From: Metopolophium dirhodum
Taxonomy: Eukaryota > Arthropoda > Insecta > Hemiptera > Aphididae
DNA: 64,000 nucleotides
Assembly (NCBI RefSeq): GCF_019925205.1
Contig: NC_083560.1
Coordinates: 94,454,083 to 94,518,082 of the forward strand
Direction: 5' to 3'
Part shown: positions 26,235 through 36,689 of the stretch, in pieces
How positions within the stretch are numbered: position 1 is the stretch's first letter
Layout of the letters: every line of letters begins with the position of its first letter
Made by a program: the position numbers and the translations under genes
The notes under the pieces: generated by a model
Seen by the model: only the letters and a program-made list of their open reading frames with translations
Told to the model about the DNA's origin: nothing
Database searches by the model: none

Positions 26235-26240
26235 AATAAA
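26235..26240 (+). terminator. polyadenylation signal of the RA gene
   Basis: AATAAA about 225 bases after the TAA at 26,009-26,011 is the first canonical signal downstream of exon 7. Confidence 0.5.
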
Positions 26241-26244
26241 TGTG

Positions 26245-29200
26245 TATGTGGTAGGTTTTAAAAATAGTGTACTATATATATGAACCGTGGAGCTACAACA
26301 CAGTAGTAGTGTGTAGGATTTATTTTTGTAAATGGGTCTCAAATTCGTGAAATGTTAAAAAATGCTCGTTTTCTTTTTTTTTGCTAAATATTGGAAAAAA
26401 ATTAAGGCGTAAGGCCTACGATTGGATTACGACTAAAAATGTAATCTATAATAGTCTATACTTGAGTATGATAACAGTGTAATGTGTGACAACAAATGAA
26501 TTTATTAACACTAATAGGTACAAGCCTAACTACATAATGATTTTATACTATTAAACCGTTATTAAAACGATAATCATTTTAACCGTCAAAAGTTGTGTTA
26601 CCAACAGAAAAATCAACGCCGTGATTTGATTCTAAAATTTTACTCATTGGGTGCCTGTTTAAATTACATTTTAGTCGTTGATCAATCAAGTACGCTCTTC
26701 TTTTAATTTTTTTTTATCGTTATATTATATATTTTTCTTTTTTTTTAAAAAATACCTACATTGTTGTTTTTGAACAATGGCGGTCTATTATAAGTTTTTG
26801 TTTTGAGAATTATTTTATGGATGTAATTTTTTTTGTTTGTTAGGTTTATAGTTTATTTTAACATTGAAAAAAAACATTGTGTTTAATTTTAAATTGTTAA
26901 AATCAATTGATAGAATCACAATATGAACTGTAATAATTTTTTTTGTCAAAGCAATCTGCCCATTCTATACCTACATTAAACTTCTTTTGATAAAAATGCT
27001 ACTATTTTGTTAAGCTTTTACTAGTCTTAAATCATTATGTTTTGTTTATAATATGTAAGTTCATTGATGAACCAATTATGTATGTATGTCAATTGAATTT
27101 GTCATACAATATTGTGGAATAATAGTCACTTGTTTAGCTGTTAGTTTGGGTGCCTAAATTATGGATAACATATTAATTATTAATACTCGGGTAAAATTTG
27201 AATTTGTTGTTTAAATTAAATTAATGAATTTAGTACTGCGAGTTCACATGATGAGGTACAATATGTTCAGTCTGACAACTTATGTTAGAAAATAATATTT
27301 TAATACAAAATGAATATGCCGATACCAATAGTTAATTTTATATAATATTTTATTGCATTAAACTATGTAATGGTGATACTTGATTGATGTTAATATAACT
27401 ATTGTGTTACAAAATATTATTATTCACTTGAAATAGTTATTACACTATTGATAAATTGTGTATAATAATAATATTATATTAATATAATAATATAATAATA
27501 TTTTACTAATAAAATAAATTCAAATGGCATATTTAAAGTATTATTATCCGACATTATTAGTTGTTGGATAGACAAGTTGTAGGTGATCACTAAGATGAAA
27601 TATCGTAGTATATTTTATGTGTTTTTTTCTTATTTGTACATATAGTAATTTTTATTTTTTCTAATCCTATTTTTCAAAGTTATAAAGTTATATTTAACAG
27701 TAAAATATTCATTATTGTTAAATATTTAAGTACAGTAAAGTCTTGATAACTCAAATCTCAAGGTGAATAAAAATAAATTCAACTTATGTATTTTTCGAGT
27801 TATATTTTTCAAACGCAACTTAAAAACAATTCAAGAGACAAGAAAAAAATTTGAGGTTTGAGTTATTGAGACTCAAACTTATATTAATACAGATTGTCAT
27901 CATACATTATAAGTTATAACCAAAATGCATTATGGTGCATCGGAACAATGTATGTACACTGTACTTAGACTATAAATTATGTTAAAAGACTTATGAGATG
28001 ATAAAGGTATGTATTTTTTTTTACCAATAATGTCGTTTAAGAATTATTGATTAAAAGTGTATTTTGGTAATTGATTTTGGACATTGTATTTCCTTACGAT
28101 TATGAATTGTGTTAGAATTAAGTCTGTAATTTCACAATATTAGATTTTTTTTGTTTACAACATATAATTTAAGTTAATCACCTTAAGAGGGCTTTACATG
28201 ACATTCAAATAATTTATAAAAAATGTTTATTTTACATTTGATGAGCTGCTTGTAATAAGGATCAATTTTTATTGGCTCAGCATTGAAATTTTTCTTCATT
28301 AAATAAAATAGTATAATGTAAATTACCTTTCAAATAGTTTTATAATTTACACCCTCTAAACTTTGAGGGTAAATTGTAATTTTTTTTCTGTTTACTGTAA
28401 GATACTTAAAACTGTCTAAACAATGTAATGTATATTGAACTCTATACTTAAAAAAAAAAATCTTTAGTCATAGATTATTAATGTTATTTGCCAAAGATTA
28501 TGTATATTTGTATTATTAATAACAAATAAAAACATATTTGAAGCATTCAATATAAACTAAAAATAATTTGTACTTTATTTCAATGTGTGTACATAATATT
28601 CTAAATAATGATAATATTCAGACATTATTAAAAATGGCTAGTCATTTTAGTGATACTAAACTTGCCTATCTAAAGCAGATAATGTCGCAAACATATCTTG
28701 TCAATATTGTCAGCGCAATATTTGTTTTCTTTCTTAAACTCACGCGCAACATAGATAAAACGCTTTCAATTAAAATCATTTATATGATCTTGGAGTAAAA
28801 TCACCTTTTACAATAATATTATTTGACTCTGTATTCGACTTGAAAAATGAATTAAAATTTAAAATTTATATATCCTTTAAATTATTTTTAAGATAATATT
28901 TAACCCATTTCACACCCTCAAAAAAAATATTCTCTATTGTTTTTGTAATGGGTGATTTTACTCTAAGATTACTATAAAAAATAAAAAAAATGATTCTGCC
29001 TAAAAACGTTTTGTCTATGTTGCGTATTGGCCAGAGAGAGAAAACCATGCTGACATCATCTTAAATAAAAATAACTTTTTTTTGTCCAAGTCTGTAGCGG
29101 AACACAAAATTAACAGGCCTATAATCATTAATTAGGTTACTTTTAGCAAAAACATACATGATAAATAATAATTTAAAGATAATTAACAATGTATTAGAAA

Positions 29201-29585
29201 TATATTAATGTAATTTTACAAAAACTTATATAATTCTTATTATTATATTATAATTTATTTCAACATAATTTGTTATACCGCTATGGAAGTTTTAAGTGCA
29301 AGCTAAGCAAGCTGAACAATAGGTCATGGGAACATTTATTACATTTGTATTTAATTTTGCAGTAGAATCATTGGGGATCCTTGAGATCCCATATCTGTCA
29401 TAAATAAGACACTCATAATGGTCTTCATAAAATTTAATAATCTAAACCTGATATTCTTTAACATAATATAAGTAATACATTGTATGCTTAGTAAAACTCT
29501 ACTTTAAGCACTTCAATAACCATTAAACTTACTGTTACCAATATTGACTTATGTCCACTTAACACAGAACCCTCATTTCTACTAA
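26245..29585. other. non-coding; intron if the distal last exon is used
   Basis: No coding exon recognised. A GTAAGT-type donor occurs near 26,178 in the 3' flank of exon 7. A sequence near 27,731 (TACAGTAAAGTCTTGATAAC) resembles the end of a pogo/Tigger-type element, without a convincing right end. Confidence 0.4.
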
Positions 29586-29591
29586 TTTTAG

Positions 29592-29660
29592 GAAACCTTT
29601 AACGAAGATAGCGATGAGACTCAGATTACAGATAATAATTCATATATATATTTTCATTAG
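29592..29660 (+). CDS. candidate alternative last exon of the RA gene
   Basis: A pyrimidine-rich acceptor ending TTTTAG at 29,591 is followed by 22 open codons and TAG at 29,658-29,660. The peptide is ETFNEDSDETQ then ITDNNSYIYFH. It is in phase 0, so it can join exon 6 (ends 24,930, phase 0) and would give a 255-residue isoform. Like the exon 7 tail it is short and acidic and ends in alternating Ile and aromatic residues (NSYIYFH against ENFIYI). ATTAAA motifs follow at about 29,692 and 29,702. Splicing is not proven; chance is possible for so short a frame. Confidence 0.4.
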   Translation, partial: ETFNEDSDETQITDNNSYIYFH

Positions 29661-29706
29661 TTGTAAAACATATTGAATACTTTTGTTTGTTCATTAAATT
29701 CATTAA

Positions 29707-29833
29707 AGGCCATCCTTACAATGTCCGGTAAAGTGTCGGTTAATGCTAACCGACTGATAACAGATTTTATTACCGGCAGAATTCGGCCGGTTAAGTGTTG
29801 ATTAACTTTAACCAGACATTGTAAGAACAGCCC
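29707..29833. mobile_element. PIF/Harbinger-like MITE
   Basis: Ends AGGCCATCCTTACAATGTC and GACATTGTAAGAACAGCCC are inverted repeats matching at 15 of 19 positions. The element is flanked by TAA on both sides (29,704-29,706 and 29,834-29,836), the three-base target typical of PIF/Harbinger. 127 bp, non-coding. Confidence 0.6.
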
Positions 29834-30309
29834 TAAAAGTTTGTTAGAGATAGTTATACATTTTTTTTTTCATAATGATTCATTTTTTGTTTATTAGAAA
29901 TGTTTTTGAATAAAAATGTCATGGTTCCTTAAAAAACTTTAATTTATGTATTTTTAATATTGCTACAAAATTAATTTTGGGATTTGAATGAATTTAGCTA
30001 CCAAGTTAAGTGACACATTTTCAGGAAAATAAAACACGAGTTATTTTTTTTTTTTGAATTGACCATACGACCTAAAATGTTCACAATTCACAGAGAAGAA
30101 CTTTATCTATGTCTGCATATTATATTTTTCTTAAAAGGCAATCCAAATCATTTATTTGTAAAGATTCACTTTTGTTGTTACGCGAAACCATGTTTTGTTA
30201 TTACTCAACAATCACTGTTGGCTGATATTTAACTACATTTAAAATACTTTGAATTAGTATAAAAATATTATTAAAATTAAAAATAAAATCTTAAAATGTC
30301 ATTATAATT

Positions 30310-30760
30310 GCTTATAGTAAACCCCTCGAATAGCGGGTGTGGCGTCCTCACAGTAGTTTCTACAGTTTCGAAAATTCAACACCGACCGCTTGTAAGGAGT
30401 TCAATATAGGCAATTTTTTTTAACAATTATCGTTCAAATGTATGCGTAGTCGCGTGTGATTAATGATCATTTGAGTGTGTTCTATGTGACCATGTAACTA
30501 CTGAGTACTGACTGTAATGTTTAAAATAACAACAAAGCGCTACTCAAATATTAATTATTTTGTTTTTTTGTTGTCTGAAAGTATCAATGTTTGGCCTATT
30601 GTATTAACAAACATATTTGATTTCGTTGTGAAGTTAACTTGAAATCTACTTTCTTACATTTTTTAATTAGTTTGTTCAGTTCAATATTATTAACATTTAG
30701 ACATTTTGAATATTCAACATTTAAAAATGACATTTTGAAATGTTTAAGAGTTTAATTTCA
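30310..30760 (+). repeat. dispersed repeat, inverted copy at about 59,030-59,500
   Basis: Shares AAGGAGTTCAATATAGGCAA, a T-rich TTTTTTTG stretch followed by TATCAAT, ACATATTTGAT and GAAGTTAACTTGAA, in the same order, with the reverse complement of 59,030-59,500. Diverged and non-coding. Confidence 0.45.
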
Positions 30761-31136
30761 AAGAAATTGAAAAATCTTTTTATCAAGTAAATTTCATGAC
30801 AAATTCAGAAGTTTTAGATTGTGAAAATATCGGAAAATTACGATCGTCGTCCGACATTCTTTCTCTCTCGACTCATCTCATAAATTATGTTAGATGTGAC
30901 TCATTTTACCGCCACCGCTGCAGTGTGGGGGGACCTTTTAACCTTTATTGATTTATTCTCGTTGACTCGTCCGGTGGTTTCTCTCTCTAAGCTCTGTCCA
31001 TTAATTTATAGGTCTATCGTCTATGCTTCACCTTTACGGCTACACTGCCTATACAGTAAATACAGTTCCTATGGTATAAAAATTACTACAATGTACATTA
31101 ACTGTTATCTAATCTATTTACCAACTGTTCTTTGTA

Positions 31137-31144
31137 CCTACTTG
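31137..31144. repeat. 8-bp target-site duplication, left
   Basis: CCTACTTG here is repeated exactly at 33,190-33,197 on the other side of the hAT-type insertion. Confidence 0.9.
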
Positions 31145-33189
31145 CAAGGCTGGGCAAGTTAATGATTTTTTTTAACTCAGTCAAGTTAAATTAATATGCA
31201 TCAATAACAAAAAGTTAAAAGTTAAAAGTTAATTTAACTATAGGTTAACTCATCTAAGTTAAAAGTTAATACACACTTTTTGTTAACTTTTTATTAAGTT
31301 AAAGAAAAGTTAATTTGTTTATACAACACTAGCGTACTTAATTTTTTCCAACCCAAAACTAAATATAGGATATAGTGTTTATACTTCATACAGTATTTCC
31401 ATATAAGTTAGATTCGAATAATATTAATTTTTAACTTTAAACAATTTACGATACATATTTTAGATTCTGAGCGAAGCGATGAATGTATTGATTCTACAAT
31501 GATGTGTGTTTTTTTTTTTATTTTTTTAATTTTTTATTTATTTTTATTTATTTATTTTTTTTTTATTTTTGTGTCTGTCATCACCTTTTAGGACAGTAAA
31601 AGTGCTTGGATTTTCTTCAATAGTAACTTTTCTGATAGGAAAGTGAATCTAGTTGGTACTTTGGGGGGTCAAAAGTAAAAATTTCCCAGTAGTTTTCACA
31701 AGCGACGTGAAAAACAAAAGAAAAATTAAGGAAAAACGGGAATTTTTACGCAAAATCTGTTTTCGAGAAAATCGATTTTGGTTTTTGGTGTAACTCTAAA
31801 ACAAATGACCGTAGGGACATGAAATGTTGACTGAATGTTTATATTAGCATTTTCTATACACCATAAAATTTACAAAATATTTTGACTCTTTTTGAGCTAT
31901 TTACGGCCATTGTCAGTTTTCAATTTTTTTAGTTTTTTTTTCTATAAATATCAATAAAATTTTATCTGTTGATTAAAAAAGCTTGAAAATTTAATAGAAG
32001 GCTCCTAGGTTATTGTTTCAAAGGCAGATGAAAAAAATTAAAAATCCTTAGTCACAGTTTTTAATTATAAGCATTTAAAGTTCAAATTTTGACAAAATAC
32101 GGAAAAATCACGAAAAATAGCAAATTATTTTGAGTTGAGAATTCATAAAAATGTTTCTTCTTAAATCTAAGATTTTAAAATGCAATATAAGATTACTCAT
32201 AAGTTTGTCTACCTTTATCAAAAACAAAATGTCTAGAAGAAACTTAAATTAAATTTTTATGAGCGTCTGAAATTTATATTTTTACAACATTTGATATTCA
32301 CTCGATTTCTCATGTAACAATTTTCTTATTTTATTGTAATTAAAAAACGAATGACTGTAGATACTTGAAAATTTCACTGAATGTTCATATTAGCATTTTC
32401 TATACACCATAAAATGTTGAAAATATTTTGACTCTTTTTGAGCTGTTTACGGACATTGTCAGTTTTCAATTTTCTTAGTTTTATGATATCAATAAATGTT
32501 TATTTGTTGGGTAAAAAAGCGTGAAAATTTAATATAAGGCTCCTGATATATCGTTCTAATAGCAGTTGAAAAATATTAAAAATACATAGGCACAATTTTT
32601 TTTTATAAGCATTTAAAGTTCAAATGTTGACAACATTTATCAAATTTATAATTTATTAATTATTTTGTGGTTAAAAATGTATAAAATGTTTAACTTTTAT
32701 GGCTAAAGATTGAAAATTTAAAACAAGGCTCCGAGTAAATAGGTTATATATAAATTACTTTATTCACAATAATATCATCAAATATACTTGGTAAAATCAT
32801 AGGCTGACTGACCGTTTTCGCTCAGAATCGTTTTTCTTATACAATGATATTATATCATTGAATTCAAATTTAACACCATCCATTACAGTGACCCATTTGT
32901 AACCAACTGTACAGCAGAGCGACATCCACTTATCCACCTTTTTTGACATGAAAACGAAATAGACTGAAATAGTGAAATATAATAAAATTAAAAACAAAAT
33001 AAATTAACTTGGCTTACTTCTTAAAATGAAAAATTAACTCGTTAATTTCACGTTAATTAGGAAAGAAATGTAGTAAGTTAACAGTTAAGTTAATGAAAAT
33101 CCAAAAGTAACTAGTTAAGTTAAAAAGTTTAAATTAAATTTACTTTTTAACTTAACTTTAACTTTTTAACTCGTTAATGCCCAGCCTTG
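31145..33189. mobile_element. hAT-type non-autonomous element, family A, copy 1
   Basis: Terminal inverted repeats CAAGGCTGGGCA and TGCCCAGCCTTG with an exact 8-bp target duplication CCTACTTG place it in the hAT superfamily. Next to the ends are many TTAACTT/AAGTTAA motifs, possibly transposase-binding sites. Copies 2 (48,355-48,875) and 3 (52,407-52,973) are only 521-567 bp; this copy is 2,045 bp because another repeat (31,462-32,938) interrupts it. No transposase is encoded. Confidence 0.9.
31462..32938. mobile_element. family C repeat inserted in hAT copy 1
   Basis: Starts AGATTCTGAGCGAAGCG and ends GCGACATCCACTTATCCACC; the uninterrupted copies at 48,355 and 52,407 show where it inserted, inside a T-run before TTTGACATGAAAAC. 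An inverted GATTCTGAGCGAA / TTCGCTCAGAATC pair lies at the left end and about 110 bp from the right end. It contains two direct repeats of about 305 bp (31,793-32,098 and 32,336-32,637). A shorter copy is at 53,174-53,670. Non-coding; superfamily not recognised. Confidence 0.75.
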
Positions 33190-33197
33190 CCTACTTG
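33190..33197. repeat. 8-bp target-site duplication, right
   Basis: CCTACTTG, identical to 31,137-31,144. Confidence 0.9.
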
Positions 33198-33353
33198 TAA
33201 TATTTTTGTTACATTTTTTCGACGGAAAGAAATATTATAGTTTATTACTTTATACGTAAGTAATAACTTGTAATTTATCGCGGCAAAAAATGTATTCATT
33301 TTTTCCTAATAATTTCACTGAATTATCATCTTAGAATCAAACTGTCAAATGTG

Positions 33354-33362
33354 TATAAAAGG
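33354..33362 (+). promoter_or_regulatory. possible TATA box upstream of the shugoshin gene
   Basis: TATAAAAGG is followed by a G+C-richer stretch leading to the donor at 34,061. Initiator-like TTCAGT motifs occur near 33,631 and CTCAGTCG near 34,012, so transcription may start further downstream. Confidence 0.3.
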
Positions 33363-33959
33363 CCGTGAAATACTAAAGACAACAACATTCTATATTTCTA
33401 TGTCCTTTGCAAAACAAGTGAGAGAGCACGGGAAAAGGGAACTGACGGTGACGCTACAAGCTGCAGCCATTATCGGCTGAAATCGGCTTGATTTGAAATT
33501 TTACTCTTTGCAGCCATTCCGCACTTGTTCGACGTGTTCGACGATGACTATAAACATTTTGTGTGAAAAAAAATTACGATCGACGGCCGTGTGGGTGAAC
33601 GTGTGTGGCGATCTCGTGTCGTATTCGAAATTCAGTCGTAACCCCGTCGGACATCGTTTCACCGATTGCCGGTTGCATCACTGTCACAGCAGTTGCAGCT
33701 GATTACATTTTACACATTTACGGCATTTATATTTACAAAAGTAGGTAGGAAGGAAGATTTTTATTTTTTATACGTTGCGAAGAATTCGATATTTTTTTGT
33801 CGATTCATCGGCTGACTGGTTGTCATCATTTCAATACGGTCTGTTACACCATAGAAATTACAGTAATAATTGTACTCGTCGGTGTGTACAGACCACTTCG
33901 AGTCTACGACAGCCCGTCGGACGACCATTTTCTATAATCTTTTCAAGTGTTATTAAATA

Positions 33960-34060
33960 ATAATAATTGCGATTTTAATAACTTCAACATTCAGCAGTCT
34001 TACAGTCGTCGTCTCAGTCGTCGTTTGTCATCTAAGCACTCGTTGTTAACGTCCTAGTAG
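33960..34060 (+). other. presumed 5' untranslated exon of the shugoshin gene
   Basis: A G+C-richer stretch with repeated CAGTCGTCGT-like sequence ends at CCTAGTAG before the donor GTGAGTG at 34,061. The coding exon begins after an acceptor at 36,655-36,656, so a 2.6-kb intron in the 5' untranslated region would join them. The left border is not determined. Confidence 0.4.
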
Positions 34061-34520
34061 GTGAGTGACCTTATTCTAAACCCGTCGTTTTAGACGCGCT
34101 ACGGTCGAAACAACCGCTCTCAATTATTGCACTTAATGTATAAAACATAATATATTTTCAACACCCAAGTATTTACGACTTAACATGCCCTTTAATCATT
34201 ATAATCAATTAAATATGATTAGAAGTTTGCTTACAAAATCATTCACAGCAAATGGAAAAACCATAATATTGAGGTTATATCTACTAATACGTGACTAATC
34301 ACAATAGTAAAACTTAACTCAGACCACCTATTTTGAATTAACATTTGATTAATTTTACTTTCTTGATTTGTAATCATTGAAATGAAAAAAGTGTGAATTT
34401 TGAAAACTTCAAGAATTTGTGTTAAATAGGAAAATAATAAAAATGTAACTCGGTAATGACAAGTAGGTGGGTAATTTAGCTAGCTTTAATATAAAGTATT
34501 AATGAGAGAGATTTGATATC

Positions 34521-35139
34521 ACACCCAAGCGGTATAACCACTTGAATCCATAAAAACGTTGGCCTGAACAGTCCCATATTTCTATTTTTTAACTTTTCTC
34601 CTAAACTATGATAGCTAGAAATTTGGTTAGGTTAAAAAGGGATTATCAAGTAGATACTAAATGTGGAATTAAATTTTTTTTATAAAATTTATTTAATTTT
34701 TCACAGATAAAAAAAAGAGTTATTTTTCTCTTGATTTTCATTTAGCCAGGTAGATTTCCAAAACTAGGGAACAGATTTTGTTGTTTGGGGTCTTGTTAGA
34801 TTCACATTGGCTAGGAGAAGACGTGCAGCGAAGATTTTCAGAACTTAATCTCCAATCGTTAATTCACTACAAAGCTGTAAAGCTGAAAAACATCCAAAAA
34901 TGCCCAATAAAATTTGTTTTAATTTTTTTAAATGTTCTGTAGTGAATTAACTATGAAAGATAAAGTTCTGAAAATCTTTACTGCACTTCTCCTAACCAAT
35001 GTGAATCTAGCAAGACCCCAAACAACGAAATCTGCTCTCCGGTTTCGGAGATCTATCTCACTAAATGAAAATGATTTTTTGTGGGACTGTTCACACCGAC
35101 ATTTTTCTGGATTCAAATTGTTCTACCGCTTATAGTGTT
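34521..35139. mobile_element. long-arm foldback element with an insertion in one arm
   Basis: AAGCGGTATAACC and GCCTGAACAGTCCCAT on the left match the reverse complement of GGGACTGTTCACACC and GTTCTACCGCTT on the right. The inner arms at 34,762-34,870 and 34,937-35,046 pair over about 110 bases (GTTGTTTGGGGTCTTG, TTTTCAGAACTT, GTTAATTCACTACA). The left arm carries about 150 extra bases (34,582-34,735). Non-coding; it lies inside the presumed 5' intron of the shugoshin gene. Confidence 0.75.
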
Positions 35140-35142
35140 AGA

Positions 35143-35262
35143 TATTATCTAGATACGTTTTTCGTATATTTTATATCATCTAGATAACTTTTAAATGATT
35201 TATCTATTATCTTATCTAGATAATAAAAACTGTCTTTTTTTAAATTATCTAGATAATTATTT
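35143..35262. repeat. cluster of four ATCTAGATA palindromes
   Basis: The core ATCTAGATA occurs near 35,146, 35,179, 35,214 and 35,250, usually as TTATCTAGATAA. It directly follows the foldback element and may be a subterminal transposon array or a binding-site cluster. Confidence 0.6.
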
Positions 35263-35269
35263 ACTCCAT

Positions 35270-36656
35270 TGTAGTATTTTTTTTTATACAATGTATATTT
35301 ACACAATTTCACTGCATTGTAATAATATGACCCGTGGATTTACAAAAAGTTAATATAAAGAAAATATAACACAATATAGAGAAAAAAATATTTATTATCA
35401 ACAATAATCTTTCCGATAAAAATTAAAAGCCAAAAACTATTATATGGCATACAATTACTAATGACAGTTAGTTTTTTTTTTATAAGGTTTTGTAATCTGG
35501 TCTTAAATATTTGTTCGTATTAATGCAATTTACATTTATAGATAAAACAAAATAATTTATGTTTTAAATGTATATTGTGCCATAGTCGACATGATCAAAA
35601 TGTGATTTTCAGGGTAATATACTCCAAAGCCTTAAGCGGCAGGATAATTCGTTGATACATTTAATTTCTAATTTGTTAATAATATTTGATAAGTAGGTTT
35701 TAAATATTATTTAGTCCATTGTTTGGTTAATAATAAGGAGCTATTGTAAGTAAAATTGTTCAACATTTAAGTTTCTTTACGATAGTAATATTAGTAACTT
35801 GTGTTTCAAATAATGAAAAAATATATACACCTTTTGTTCAGGAAATTTGACCAGTGCTTATAATGTTTTCCAAAAATATTAACAAGTTTGTTTTAATAAT
35901 TTTATTTTTTCGAATAAACATAGTCACATTTGCATTTTTCTAAAAATAAATAAATTTATATAGTCATTCAATGTAATTAATTATTTGTATAAGTTTTCCA
36001 CTCATTACATAGCATGATTATTTTCATTATTATCCTTGATGTTCATACTATCTATAGTCTATACCTACCTATACAAAAGAGATTAAATTTGTTTTTTAGC
36101 TAAAATTATATTAAGTTTGTTAATTAAATTATACCTAAATACCTATAGCAATAATAAATATTGATAAAAAATAAATAAGAGCAAAAGGTAGGTGTTTGAA
36201 TATAAAGAATTCGGTAAAAATATAAGATTTTTAAAATTTAATTTTTAATTAATAAAAATGTGTAACATTCACAATTTATTCTTAAAAAAGTAAATGCAAT
36301 GAATGAGTTTTTTCAAACACAGATTTTTATTGACTATTATTAAATAAAGATATGGTCGACTAACAAATATGAAATAACGTGACTACCTCATTGACGGCGT
36401 GTAACAGACTAACTTTTATTTAATACTGGTTTAACAAAATAATAGTAATAATATTAATGACTTAGATAAGAATTAATATATATATCTGACAGTGTAGGAT
36501 TGATTTCTCAACAATTTTAACTTAAAAATAGTTAATATATAAGTTATGTTAAGTAATCAAAACTCCTATAAAATGTTTAAAGAATATTCTGATTCTTTAC
36601 ATACATATGTTAACTGTATGCACTTTTTAACTGAGTATATTTTGTTTATTTTTTAG
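35270..36656. other. AT-rich intronic DNA
   Basis: No coding exon; part of the presumed intron before the shugoshin coding exon. Confidence 0.45.
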
Positions 36657-36689
36657 TCCCAAAGCAAATTTAATAAGGATATTTTCAAG

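Noticed and set aside
27731..27963. Possible pogo/Tigger element
   Set aside because: The left end resembles such elements but no matching inverted right end was found.
33401..33480. Short ATG frame (MSFAKQVREHGKRELTVTL...) of 26 codons
   Set aside because: Too short and without family resemblance; may be a chance upstream frame in the shugoshin leader.
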